From the NCBI GenBank assembly GCA_009829735.1, contig CM020619.1, positions 8,608,375-8,672,374 of the forward strand: a stretch of 64,000 bases of DNA, written 5' to 3'. Of this stretch, positions 1 to 8,635 are shown in pieces (position 1 is the stretch's first letter; each line of letters starts with the position of its first letter). Origin of the DNA: Pyropia yezoensis (Eukaryota; Rhodophyta; Bangiophyceae; Bangiales; Bangiaceae). The notes under the pieces were generated by a model that searched no databases, had not been told where the DNA came from, and saw only the letters and a list, made by a program, of their open reading frames with translations. The translations under genes and the position numbers were made by a program.

Positions 1-2017
1 GGGCTCCACCGTAACCACGGCGGTACTCCGCCCGACGACGGGACACCTCACGCTCCCCACCCACAGAGCCCCACTCTCGGGGACGACGGCCTACCGCCGC
101 CGGCATCGGGTTACCGAACCACGGAGCAAGGACCTGAAGAGGGTCATGGATAACCATGGGAATACCCAGGTCAGCAACAGCCTCGGTGGATGCCCACCCA
201 TGGCAACTGGGCTCACCCGGCTGAGTACGCCGGACACGCAACGAGTGACGAGGCAAGGGGGAAGCCCCAGCCTGCGGGTCCCGGTACGGGGGAAGGTCCA
301 ACACCCCAGCCCAGTTCACGGCATCGTGAACAGCCAGCAGGGCTTCGAACTCCCGGGCCAACCCGGTCTTGGCGGCTATCAGATCCACGCCCAACTGCGC
401 GATGTGCCGACGGACACCCGTCGGAAGATGAAACAGACGACCCTGCCGGCGGACGGACAGCAAGAAGGATGAAGCCTGCCCGAGGGTAACCTCAAGGGTG
501 AAGGTACCCTGCAACGGGTGGACCCGTCGCGAGGCCAACACACTCCCGAAGTAGCGAAGGCAGGAGCCGGTGTCAAACCGGAAAGCAGGGGCGGGTTCCC
601 ACCCCTCCTGCCATAGCGGCGGGCGCACGGGAGTGTATACCGGAGCACGACCGTTGCCGGTCTGCAACGCACACGTTATATCCGTGCGGAACGCATCGGC
701 CATGACACCATGGTTACGTCGCCAACTCGACGCCGACTTCAACCCCGCCATGGGCGGGTAGGGAGCCGTCAACGACAGATACGGGGGTTCCCCCGGGTAG
801 TAGTCAAAGTCGGGATACCGACCGGTACGGCTCACCGTCTCCCCAAACGCAACCGGCTCCGCCGCCGCCGCAATCCCCCGAGCACTAGCCGGGTAGTCAA
901 TCTCCCGCGGCAACGCGGGGGCAATCAAGTCGCAGACCCCGAAGTTGGGGTCGAGGTAGACCTCACCCCGTCCCACCCGGGTGCGCCAGAGCTGCGCATG
1001 CCGGTCGTCCGGCTGACTCAGGATCCAATGGTGTTCCACCCGGACCGCGTTCGGCTGGTTGACCAGCCGCACCAACTCCCGCTCCCAGCACGGGTCCACC
1101 TTGACGCGCCGGGAGGATTCTCCACGGGGATGCACCAGGTGGAAGTCCACCCGCATACGCCCATCGTACTCCATCGACTCTTGCACCGTGAGGCCTCGAA
1201 CCCGAGCCACCAAGTCGGACACCGACATGGCGGGTTGACCCGCCGCCACGGCGACGCCGCCACCCAACGGGGCAACCCGGGCAGGACCAGGAAGAATCGG
1301 GGGCGCCGGGGGACGCACCACCGGCAGAGGGGCCGACGTCGGAGATGGACGAGGCCGAGGAGGAAGAAGAAGGGCGGGCGCCCGCCCGGAGTAACTCCCG
1401 GTGTCAACCGCCATGGGAGAAGGAGCGTCTTGACCGCTCGACACCCGCGGCACCGCAGGTATGGTACCGGCGCCGGCACCACCCGTCGGCGTAGCCCCCG
1501 CCTCGGAAGTGGAAGGCACTTGGACAGCCTCCGGAGCCGGAGCCCCGGCCGTGCGGACACCCGCACCGTCTTGACCCACCGCACCGGGTGTCGCACCGCC
1601 ACGACCACCCGCGTCAACGTCGGGACCGCCTCGAGGAGTCACCGCCCGGACCCCCGGACCACCTTGACCAGCCGGAGTCGGCTGCGGGTCGCCACCTCCG
1701 CCGCAGGGCGGACCATCTTGAGGTACCTGCGGTGAGCCGGCACCGGCACCAGGCTCCATCCGGGCAGCCGGCAGAGAGGGGGTAGAAGCCGCCACGCGCG
1801 GTTGACCACCGGGTTGACCTCCGGCCGACGGCACCGTCGTGCCGCTGCACACGGACGACAGTCCTCCGGCCGACAGACGGACGGACAACGCAGGCCCGTC
1901 GTCGTCAGACGAGCTCACCCCGTAACGCGCGGCGTCGGGACCGACAGGCGCGTCGTCCTCCATCTCCTCCCCGATCAGGAGGTCTTCCTCCTCTTCAAGC
2001 ACCTGGGGATAGGACAT
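1..2017 (-). CDS. Antisense ORF protein of family-2 element, copy C (partial)
   Basis: The frame opens at an ATG at 2017 (MSYPQV...) and stays open to the window edge, about 672 codons. The protein is collinear and nearly identical in its core with the complete 789-residue antisense protein of copy B (45042-47411). Both have an acidic N-terminus, a Ser/Gly/Pro/Ala-rich linker of about 200 residues, then a conserved folded-looking core with the LRYFGSVLAS and RRQGRLFHLPTGVRRH segments. The gene faces the element's pol and would be transcribed inward from the 3' LTR. I see no known enzymatic motif, zinc knuckle, signal peptide or membrane segment. Function unknown; homologous antisense proteins occur in the two other element families of this window. 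Confidence 0.8.
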   Translation of the reverse strand, partial: MSYPQVLEEEEDLLIGEEMEDDAPVGPDAARYGVSSSDDDGPALSVRLSAGGLSSVCSGTTVPSAGGQPGGQPRVAASTPSLPAARMEPGAGAGSPQVPQDGPPCGGGGDPQPTPAGQGGPGVRAVTPRGGPDVDAGGRGGATPGAVGQDGAGVRTAGAPAPEAVQVPSTSEAGATPTGGAGAGTIPAVPRVSSGQDAPSPMAVDTGSYSGRAPALLLPPRPRPSPTSAPLPVVRPPAPPILPGPARVAPLGGGVAVAAGQPAMSVSDLVARVRGLTVQESMEYDGRMRVDFHLVHPRGESSRRVKVDPCWERELVRLVNQPNAVRVEHHWILSQPDDRHAQLWRTRVGRGEVYLDPNFGVCDLIAPALPREIDYPASARGIAAAAEPVAFGETVSRTGRYPDFDYYPGEPPYLSLTAPYPPMAGLKSASSWRRNHGVMADAFRTDITCALQTGNGRAPVYTPVRPPLWQEGWEPAPAFRFDTGSCLRYFGSVLASRRVHPLQGTFTLEVTLGQASSFLLSVRRQGRLFHLPTGVRRHIAQLGVDLIAAKTGLAREFEALLAVHDAVNWAGVLDLPPYRDPQAGASPLPRHSLRVRRTQPGEPSCHGWASTEAVADLGIPMVIHDPLQVLAPWFGNPMPAAVGRRPREWGSVGGEREVSRRRAEYRRGYGGA

Positions 2018-2604
2018 GATAACGGGTGCGGAGTCCCCCGCGCCCACAAGCCGTCGACGGCTACAACCCGGTACGGTGGGATAACCGGGACGAGCCAGGG
2101 AAGCGCGGACACCCGCGCTTATGACCACAAACGGCCACGAGAAGCGCCGCAGGCACGCGGGTCGACCCGCGCCCCACGGGGCTACGACCGCGCTCCACCC
2201 AGGCACCTGGGCGGGACGGGGCCACACCCACACACGGGGTAAGTAAGGGGGGTCACCCCCAACCGCCCCCACGCAACGCGGGCAGCCCCCGCCCCCCACT
2301 CAATCGTCCACACGAGAGGGGCCCCCCTACCACCAGGCACCTGGTGGCGGATCCGCTTGCACCACCCCTCGGAAAGGGGGGGCGTGAACAGCAACCCGCA
2401 TCGGGAATTTAACGGTCCGGAAAACGGATCGTGTGTGTGTACCACGCAAAGGGGGGCACCCCCCTGAGACAACCTCGAAAAGGGGTGTCTGTCGCGACGG
2501 GGCGCAAAGCCCCACCCGACGGGTAAACGGTCACGCGACCCACTTACATTCGGTACCCCGAATGCAACTCGACCCGAGGACGGGCCGAATCTAAGGGGGG
2601 GATA
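2018..2604. other. Antisense-ORF leader and polypurine tract, copy C
   Basis: This noncoding stretch lies between the antisense-ORF start and the LTR. It recurs at 44451-45041 and 28427-29041. It is rich in short inverted repeats built from runs of C and G. A polypurine tract (AAGGGGGGGATA, about 2593-2604) abuts the TG of the LTR, as expected for plus-strand priming, and fixes the element orientation as plus. Confidence 0.7.
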
Positions 2605-2967
2605 TGTAGCAATATGGTTGTCCGTATTGTGACCCTAATATCAGGGGGGCTACTTCTAACCCTTAACTTTCAATTTGATAGTTCGTACTGGTCACGGTAT
2701 CTATAAGTTACGTATGACCAGAGGGACTTGCATCTTGGGGTGGAGGGTAGTTAGTAGTGTCTCCGAGGGTTTATAACGAGGGGGCCGGTGGCGAATCCAC
2801 CGCCGGCCAAGGTAGAACAACAAACCCCTCCCATTTGGGCTCCCATCTTGGTCCCGTGGCTTGCGCTCCAAGGACAGCAACCTTGGCCTCCCGGTGACGG
2901 TGGTGCCGATCCCCCTTGGTGAGTGTTCCCTGAGAGTGGACGTGCGACGGATTCCTATTGTGCTACA
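2605..2967 (+). repeat. 3' LTR, family-2 copy C (363 bp)
   Basis: The LTR starts TGTAGCA and ends TGCTACA, a perfect 7-bp terminal inverted repeat with canonical TG/CA ends. The same 361-363 bp repeat occurs at 29042-29402 and, inverted, at 44088-44450. Confidence 0.85.
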
Positions 2968-3400
2968 CCCCTACATGGTCTTGAGGACCGATGGGCGACG
3001 TTTCACTGTGGAGACCCCTTCAGGGATCCGAACGGTTACGAGTGACCATGCCACTCGTGCCCCGGCACCCCAAGCAGGCCATCCTGCCTGGGCACGTGCC
3101 GAGGCAACACGAGCCAACTTTGAAGTGGCTCAGCCCTCCCCGAGTACAGGGGATGGCAGAGAGTACGTGTTCGAGAAGTTTGTGGACCACCGCTTTGATG
3201 CGGAGTGGGCGCTTGAACTACGCATACGCTGGTTCGGCTATGGCCCCCAGGTTGATACCTGGCGGCTAGCAACGGGTTTGCCGGCTGAAGCCGTGCAAAA
3301 ATATTGCAGAAGAAGGAAGCTTAAAATTCGGGTTACCCCGAGTGGCATCTTCTTTTATGCAACGGCACTAAGAGGTAAGGGGCAGAAGCTTGGACTTTAA
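2968..3400 (+). pseudogene. Pol C-terminal fragment (GPY/F-adjacent region and chromodomain), family-3-like
   Basis: The translation immediately right of the LTR resumes a Ty3/gypsy pol tail (MVLRTDGRRFTVETPSG...). It parallels the family-3 pol at about 54190-54540, including the chromodomain stretch EYVFEKFVDHRFD then LRIRWFGYGPQVDTW. The last approximately 25 residues before the stop at 3398-3400 are unlike the intact family-3 pol. Upstream pol was separated by insertion of copy C. This is a relic, not a functional gene. Confidence 0.75.
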
Positions 3401-5617
3401 TGGAAGTCGCCCTCTCTAATCTCTCCCGCCGACTGTGACAAGTACGCTTTCCATCAAAAACACAAGGAGCACCACGCTGTGCACGACCACACTGCGCTAG
3501 CATTGTGGGAAAATGTTTGTTTCACGACCGTAAGGTCGTGGGTTCCGGTTGACGGCGTCGGTCGTCAACCTCCCCCGCGAGGCTACCACCTGCGTGAGGA
3601 AGCGCAAGCCTGACGACGATGGCGGACGCCGTCGTCGTCAAAACATTTTGCGTCGACCCCGTATGGGGTCGCCTTGCTAACGGCGTCGATGGCGTACGCC
3701 CCGACGGCCGTTTACACTGGTACCGTGATACCACTTGGCCAACTCACCCGCCAGAAGGGGGTGGTAGACGCGTACGTTTACACGTGTGCGTGGCTTGGCA
3801 CGTGGCCGTCGTCACCCCCATGGGGGTGCACAGGCAAAGGGCGTGCAAGCAGAGTGACGGGAGAGGGTCATAAGACCCTCGCACAGTTGCTGCCCTTGAC
3901 GGTGGCAATAACGACCGCTCGCCCTTGCCCTTGGTGGAGTCGTACCGATCCTCGTCCATAGGGACGAGCGGTACGCCCCGGTGGGTGTCGACCCCATCAG
4001 GGGTTGACCCACGGTCACGCTCCGGTATGTCATCCACCCCCATAGGGGGGTGGTCTCCCGGAGAGGACTTAGCGGCCGCCCAGAAGGGCGGCCCTGCAAC
4101 AAGAAAATAGGCGCCCGCCCACAGCTGCGACGCGTCCGGCCAGAAGTTGCCCGCCCACAGAGGGGGCGCGACGACAACAGGAGCGCCCGCCCTTGGTGGC
4201 GGCGCGACGGGAAGGAAGAGGTCCGCCGACAGCGGCGGCGCAGCCACAACGTCAGCGCCGGCCCGCAGCGACCGGACAAAGACAACGGCGACCGCCGACA
4301 GCGGCGCCGCAAGAAGGACGACAAGGCCGGCCCACAGCGGCCGGACAACAGCAAAGCCGCGCGCCCGCAGCGGCAGCGCGGCCACGACAACGCCGGCCCA
4401 CAACGGCCGGACCACAGCAACGGTGCCCGCCCGCAGCGGCGGCGCGCCGAGGAAGAGGTGCGCGCTCGCAGCGGCGGCGCGCCGAGGGAGACGTGCGCGC
4501 CCGCAGCGGCGGCGCACAGAGGAGCCGATGGTGGCCGCCCGGAAGGCCGGCACACTCCGAGCCGAGACCCCCCTTTCAAGGGGGGAAGGGGGGGGGCGAA
4601 TACCTCGAAGGGCCAAGGTGCCCCGCCGAGAAACGGTGGGGTCCCACAAGGAGGCCGGCGGCTCCACCGTATGGTGGAGCCAAGGACGAGGTCGACAAGG
4701 AGGGGAGGGGTGACACACTCTCTCCCCTACAGACCCCGCGGTTGCACCCTCGTATGAGGGTGCAAAGAGCGAAGACGCCCGGGAAAGCCCGGGTCGCACA
4801 CGTTCGGCGCAGGCCCCGTGCCCCCGGATGAGGGCACGTGGGTTGGCCACCCCGGGTGAGGAGCAGCAAGCAGGGGGTGCGTGTGTGCACCCCCCATGCG
4901 CTCCGTCTGAGGGCACCCCCCTGAAGGGGGCTGCCCAGGGCGGGGAGGGGGTGCGATGGCCGTCCCAAGGCGGCACCCCCTTTGAGGGGTGCGTCACACG
5001 ACCCCTTCTCGTCAGTGTCGGCATATGCCACACGGGACGCGTGGCCTTAAGGCATGGGGAGTGTGGGGGTTTACCGCACCCCCCGGACTAGGGGCATCCC
5101 CCTTCGGGGGGAGGCGGACCGTGGCGACCTCTGCCCCTGACCAGTCGGGGGCAGGAGGGGGTCGCTCCTCCCTCGGGAGGGGCACGCCACGTCATCCTCG
5201 CTGGATCCCCCCATGAAGGGGGGGAGGAGATAAGATAATATCGGGTAGAGCAATTACGCCCGCCCGATTGGAATTGGCCTTCTGGCCAGTGAAGGGAAGT
5301 TACCTAGGGCGGGCTACTTCCGCCCCAATCTGGCCGAGATTTAGTGAGATTCCTCCACTGAGCGTGTCTTGCGTGGAGAGATGTGTTGGAGGGTTCTGAG
5401 TGTTTTGATTGGGTGTTTAGTGTAAGGAGTGTTGGCCCGCACTCCGAGGTCCCACAGCGTCCCTGGACCGGCGGGCCCAAGAGGGATATCTGCGCGTGGG
5501 GCTGTGCCCGTTGCTTCCCCCTCACAAAAAATCAACCTTGCGTTACCCTCGTGTTCCCCGTCCCGGACGCTTCCACCTTCGCGTGGAGCTCTACGTTCCG
5601 GCGGTTCTGACTCCAGG
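3401..5617. other. Palindrome-rich spacer without a convincing gene
   Basis: Several frames are open only because the DNA is GC-rich; the longest is on the minus strand from 5033 to 3744. None shows a known domain. The outstanding feature is a dense series of short perfect inverted repeats with about 4-nt spacers: 3523-3540, 3655-3670, 3813-3828, 3863-3880, 3951-3968, 4661-4680, 4744-4763, and CCCCC-TTCG-GGGGG near 5100. A minisatellite sits at about 4083-4530. The last 350 bases (5270-5617) are less repetitive and form the left flank of element I; I recognise nothing in them. Confidence 0.55.
4083..4530. repeat. GC-rich imperfect minisatellite, units of about 33-36 bp
   Basis: Roughly twelve degenerate units are centred on GCCC(G/A)CAGCGGC. 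Unit lengths are mostly multiples of three, so long frames stay open on both strands. On the minus strand the repeat reads as an 11-12 residue motif of the form PLWAGxVVVA. No homology is recognised, and whether it is translated cannot be decided from the sequence. Confidence 0.6.
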
Positions 5618-6189
5618 TGTGGTATAAAACTCGATCCTCTCAGACACGTGTCAATATCCCTCGGGGGAAAGGGACAGGTAACGCAGAAAGGGGAACTACG
5701 AGAATGGTATGCCTGTTGCCTCACGTGCCTGCTCGCAGAGCAAACAGATACGCACGGTAGTGCACACGGGGAAGAGGAAAGCAAACGCGCAGTTGTCTTT
5801 TTCCCTGAGGGCGCGGGCCGAGGGCGCCTCGCTGTCCCTCTTAACGTGCATCTGGGGGAACCCCGGCACGTTGGCCCGGTAGCCCCCCCATAACCCCGAG
5901 TGGCCCCGACCCGAGTCTAACCTCGTCAGGTCGGGGGCCACTATCACTACTAATTCTATTCCCACTCACTAATCTCACACTCAAATTCTCTCAAATCAAG
6001 TCCCTCACAAATATGCAAAAACACATCAGAAATCCCTCTCTCGCGTGTGGATAGCGTAGTCCACCGCATCCCAGTGCCGGGCACGGGCCACGGCCGCCAA
6101 CCATCGCCACACGGCGGGCGTGTTCTGGCACCTGGTGCCCTCTGGTTGCAGTCCCGGGTCGGCGCCAAGTCGGGGCCAGGGATGCTACA
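5618..6189 (-). repeat. 3' LTR of element I (572 bp)
   Basis: On the minus strand it begins TGTAGCATCC and ends TATACCACA. It differs from the 14694-15264 LTR by one extra base in a C/T run. The antisense ORF begins 184 bp inward from it on the plus strand, so this LTR or the adjacent leader is the likely site of an antisense promoter. Confidence 0.9.
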
Positions 6190-6202
6190 TAGCTCCCTCC
6201 CT
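6190..6202 (-). promoter_or_regulatory. Polypurine tract of element I
   Basis: The minus strand reads GGGAGGGAGCTA directly before the TG of the 3' LTR. This position and composition fit plus-strand DNA priming. It lies outside the antisense ORF, which places that ORF inside the element. Confidence 0.65.
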
Positions 6203-6372
6203 AGTCCGGCACGTCCTCGGGCCGAACCAGGTGCCACCGTGCACAGCCTCGAGCACGTCCACACCGGTGCCGAGGTCGAGCGTCTTCACCCGGTCACGAT
6301 CACCTGCCCCGATTCTGCCCCCCCCCTCCGCTCCTTCACCTTGGCCCTCTCGTTCCCCGGAGTCTGGACGGT

Positions 6373-8490
6373 ATGTCCAGTTCCGAGATCCAAGCTGGGC
6401 CCGTGGTTCCGGCGGCGAGTGTTGCGGAGGAGAACTCGGGTCGTCGTGCCCCTCTCCTGCCTCCGGTTCCTCGGATGTCGGTGCCGGCGCCGGTCGCCAC
6501 GGCGGGGACGGATCGAGTTCCCCCGGCTTCCGCGATGCACCCGGTCGAGGCCCCCCCGGAGGGTCTCCCGGAGATGCTTCTTGGGCAGGACCCTCTGGCG
6601 GCCCGGCGTTACTCCACGGTGGTTGGCAACGCCGGCGCGGCCCAGTGCCAGCAGGATTGCATGGACCTCTGGCGCAAGGAACTCCAGCGCGGGGTCTTGA
6701 CCGAGATGGACAAGGCACGTCTTCATACGGCGGACCAGATGCGCCTGGCACAAGACCGCTCCCAGAGCTTCTCGGGTTCCTCTTGGGTTGCTCGTCTGGA
6801 GGATCTCCCCTTCGCACTGGTACTGGATCTACCCTTGACCGAGCGTCGCGTGTCCGCGTCCGTTCTCCGGTGGCCGGAGGAGGAAGGGTACGTCTACCGG
6901 GCGCTCAAGGTCTGGGACGAGGCGCTCAAGGGGTCGGGAAGCTTGAACTGCGACCCCCGTTCGAGCATGGTCGCTCTGGAGCCGCCTTTCTTGACCCGGA
7001 AATACTCCAAGTTGTCGCCGGCACGGGAGCAGGGTGAGCGACGCGGGCGTCAGCGTGACTTCCTTGTGAGCTGCAACCACCAGGAGTTCTGGAAGCTGGA
7101 CAAGGCTAACCGGGCGGCATACTACCCCAAGGTCATCCCGCAGCAGCAGGAAGTCGAGATCCCGGTCGGGTTTGCTCCTTCCAGCATCCCTTGCACCTGG
7201 TACTTCTTGGACGCCTTGACTCAGGCGTCGATCAAGGGCTTCTTCCACTCAATCCCGTACATGATGTACACGTCCGAGATGACAGTCTTGGCGGCCAACC
7301 ACTGGCTTCATGAGGTCTTGGTGTCCAACCGGCTTTGGTTTCTCCCTGACCTCCTGATGGTCTGGATTGTCGACAAGTTGACCGTCGACTTCCTGTGCAG
7401 CCAGGACGAGGAGTACAAGGAGCTCTTCCAGGCGATGATCGACTTCCGGCGTCTGGTGCCGGTGCATGACCGGAACTTCTTGAACGCGATTGCCGACCAG
7501 AACCGCCCGCGTCGGGATGGCTTCGGTTGGGCGCAGGTGGTCTACCAGTCTTCTCCGGCCAAGGTGCAGCTGGCGACGCCGCTTCCGGCGTGGCCGCAGC
7601 TAGGTAGCTTTCTTGCTCCGGCCGCCCTTGATCTTCTGCCAGTTGGGCCGCCGGTGCAGGAGTCGGGATGGGCCGCGGCGGTCGGTCGGGCGTCTGCGGC
7701 GGCTCCGCTTCCTCCGGTTGCCCCTGTCGCCCCGGTCGCCTCGCCTGAACCGTCACCGGCACGTCCGCGCCCTGTTCCGGCTGTGCCACTACTTCAAGCT
7801 CCTCCGGCACCGCGCTTGTCTGCGGCGAGTCTGGGAGTGGCCGTGCGGTCGCCGATTACTCCGGCCGCTCTACCCCGGACGCCTTCTTCCAACGCCGGCG
7901 GCGCTGTGCCTCCGCTGGAGTTGGGCACTCCGGTCTCGGGGGCCGTTGTGGACCGTCCGGTAGTGTCATCCTCAGGCCGGTTCGAGATTCCGGCGCCGAC
8001 TCTGCGCCTTACCCGCTTCCGGGTGCCTGACTGGTACCTGAACCAAGGTGGTCCAACATGCGACCAGTACGACGTCGGTATGATTGAAGACCAGCTGGGT
8101 CGTCTTCCGGTGCAGGTTGAAGGCGTCGGGTCTTCTCTGGTGCTGGGCACTTACGCCAGTGTCTTGAACGACGTGGTCGACCGGGTGTTTGCTTGCGCGG
8201 ACAGCGGTCAGATGTCGAACAACCCGGTGGTTGGCGAACTTCTGGCGACTTTGACGCGGCATGGCTTGGCCCAGCAGTGGTCAGAGACCTTCACGGGCTT
8301 CCAGCGGCGCCGACGGACATATCTGGATGAGCGGGAGCCACCGGCAACTACTGGTACTACTCCGATGGCGTCATACCGGGATGCGCCGCGTCCACCGCAC
8401 TACGTCATCCCGTCTTCCTCCGGTTCCCGTCGTACCGCGGAGGCAACGCCGGAGGACACTCCCGCGGCTCAGCGTCCGCGCAGGGAGTAG
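6373..8490 (+). CDS. Antisense ORF protein of element I (705 aa)
   Basis: The ATG at 6373 opens an uninterrupted 705-codon frame converging on pol, with 145 bp between the two stop codons. The N-terminal 90 residues and the region from about residue 400 to 530 are Ala/Pro-rich and probably disordered. Residues about 90-390 form an aromatic-rich core (for example YYPKVIPQQQ, then VEIPVGF, SIPYMMYTSEM, LWFLPDLLMVW). A second conserved block at about 540-650 holds TLRLTRFRVPDWYLNQGG. The core aligns with the antisense proteins of family 3 (54687-56630) and family 2 (45042-47411): YYPK, VE(I/V)P.GF, a helical stretch, then a W.LP motif. No catalytic motif, membrane span or zinc knuckle is seen. 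Function unknown. The copy in element II is a pseudogene. Confidence 0.85.
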   Translation: MSSSEIQAGPVVPAASVAEENSGRRAPLLPPVPRMSVPAPVATAGTDRVPPASAMHPVEAPPEGLPEMLLGQDPLAARRYSTVVGNAGAAQCQQDCMDLWRKELQRGVLTEMDKARLHTADQMRLAQDRSQSFSGSSWVARLEDLPFALVLDLPLTERRVSASVLRWPEEEGYVYRALKVWDEALKGSGSLNCDPRSSMVALEPPFLTRKYSKLSPAREQGERRGRQRDFLVSCNHQEFWKLDKANRAAYYPKVIPQQQEVEIPVGFAPSSIPCTWYFLDALTQASIKGFFHSIPYMMYTSEMTVLAANHWLHEVLVSNRLWFLPDLLMVWIVDKLTVDFLCSQDEEYKELFQAMIDFRRLVPVHDRNFLNAIADQNRPRRDGFGWAQVVYQSSPAKVQLATPLPAWPQLGSFLAPAALDLLPVGPPVQESGWAAAVGRASAAAPLPPVAPVAPVASPEPSPARPRPVPAVPLLQAPPAPRLSAASLGVAVRSPITPAALPRTPSSNAGGAVPPLELGTPVSGAVVDRPVVSSSGRFEIPAPTLRLTRFRVPDWYLNQGGPTCDQYDVGMIEDQLGRLPVQVEGVGSSLVLGTYASVLNDVVDRVFACADSGQMSNNPVVGELLATLTRHGLAQQWSETFTGFQRRRRTYLDEREPPATTGTTPMASYRDAPRPPHYVIPSSSGSRRTAEATPEDTPAAQRPRRE

Positions 8491-8635
8491 TAGTTGGATG
8501 CAAGGAGGGTGAGGGTCTTGGGAGAAGCGAGGAGGGAAGAGGCGGAGAGAAGGGTTGCTCGAGCGGGTGCTTGTTTTCCTTGATTGCTCCATGCTTGCAT
8601 TGCGTGTTCTCCTTGATATACCCGTTCCCTTCTTC

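Larger units (their letters stand above)
1..2967 (+). mobile_element. Family-2 LTR retrotransposon, copy C (3' part)
   Basis: This is the 3' end of a Ty3/gypsy-type element whose gag and pol would lie left of the window. In element order it shows the antisense ORF (2017 to 1, minus strand), a palindrome-rich leader (2018-2592), a polypurine tract ending at 2604, and a 363-bp 3' LTR (2605-2967). The layout matches copies A (24008-29402) and B (44088-63064) in this window. The element is inserted in the pol tail of a family-3-like relic, whose reading frame resumes at 2968. The left target-site duplication is outside the window, so the insertion cannot be confirmed from flanks. Confidence 0.85.

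Noticed and set aside
3744-5033. 429-codon minus-strand frame as a fourth antisense-type protein, because it follows a pol tail
   Set aside because: None of the shared core segments (YYPK, FGSV, HLP) is present, and the frame is largely made of minisatellite and palindromes.
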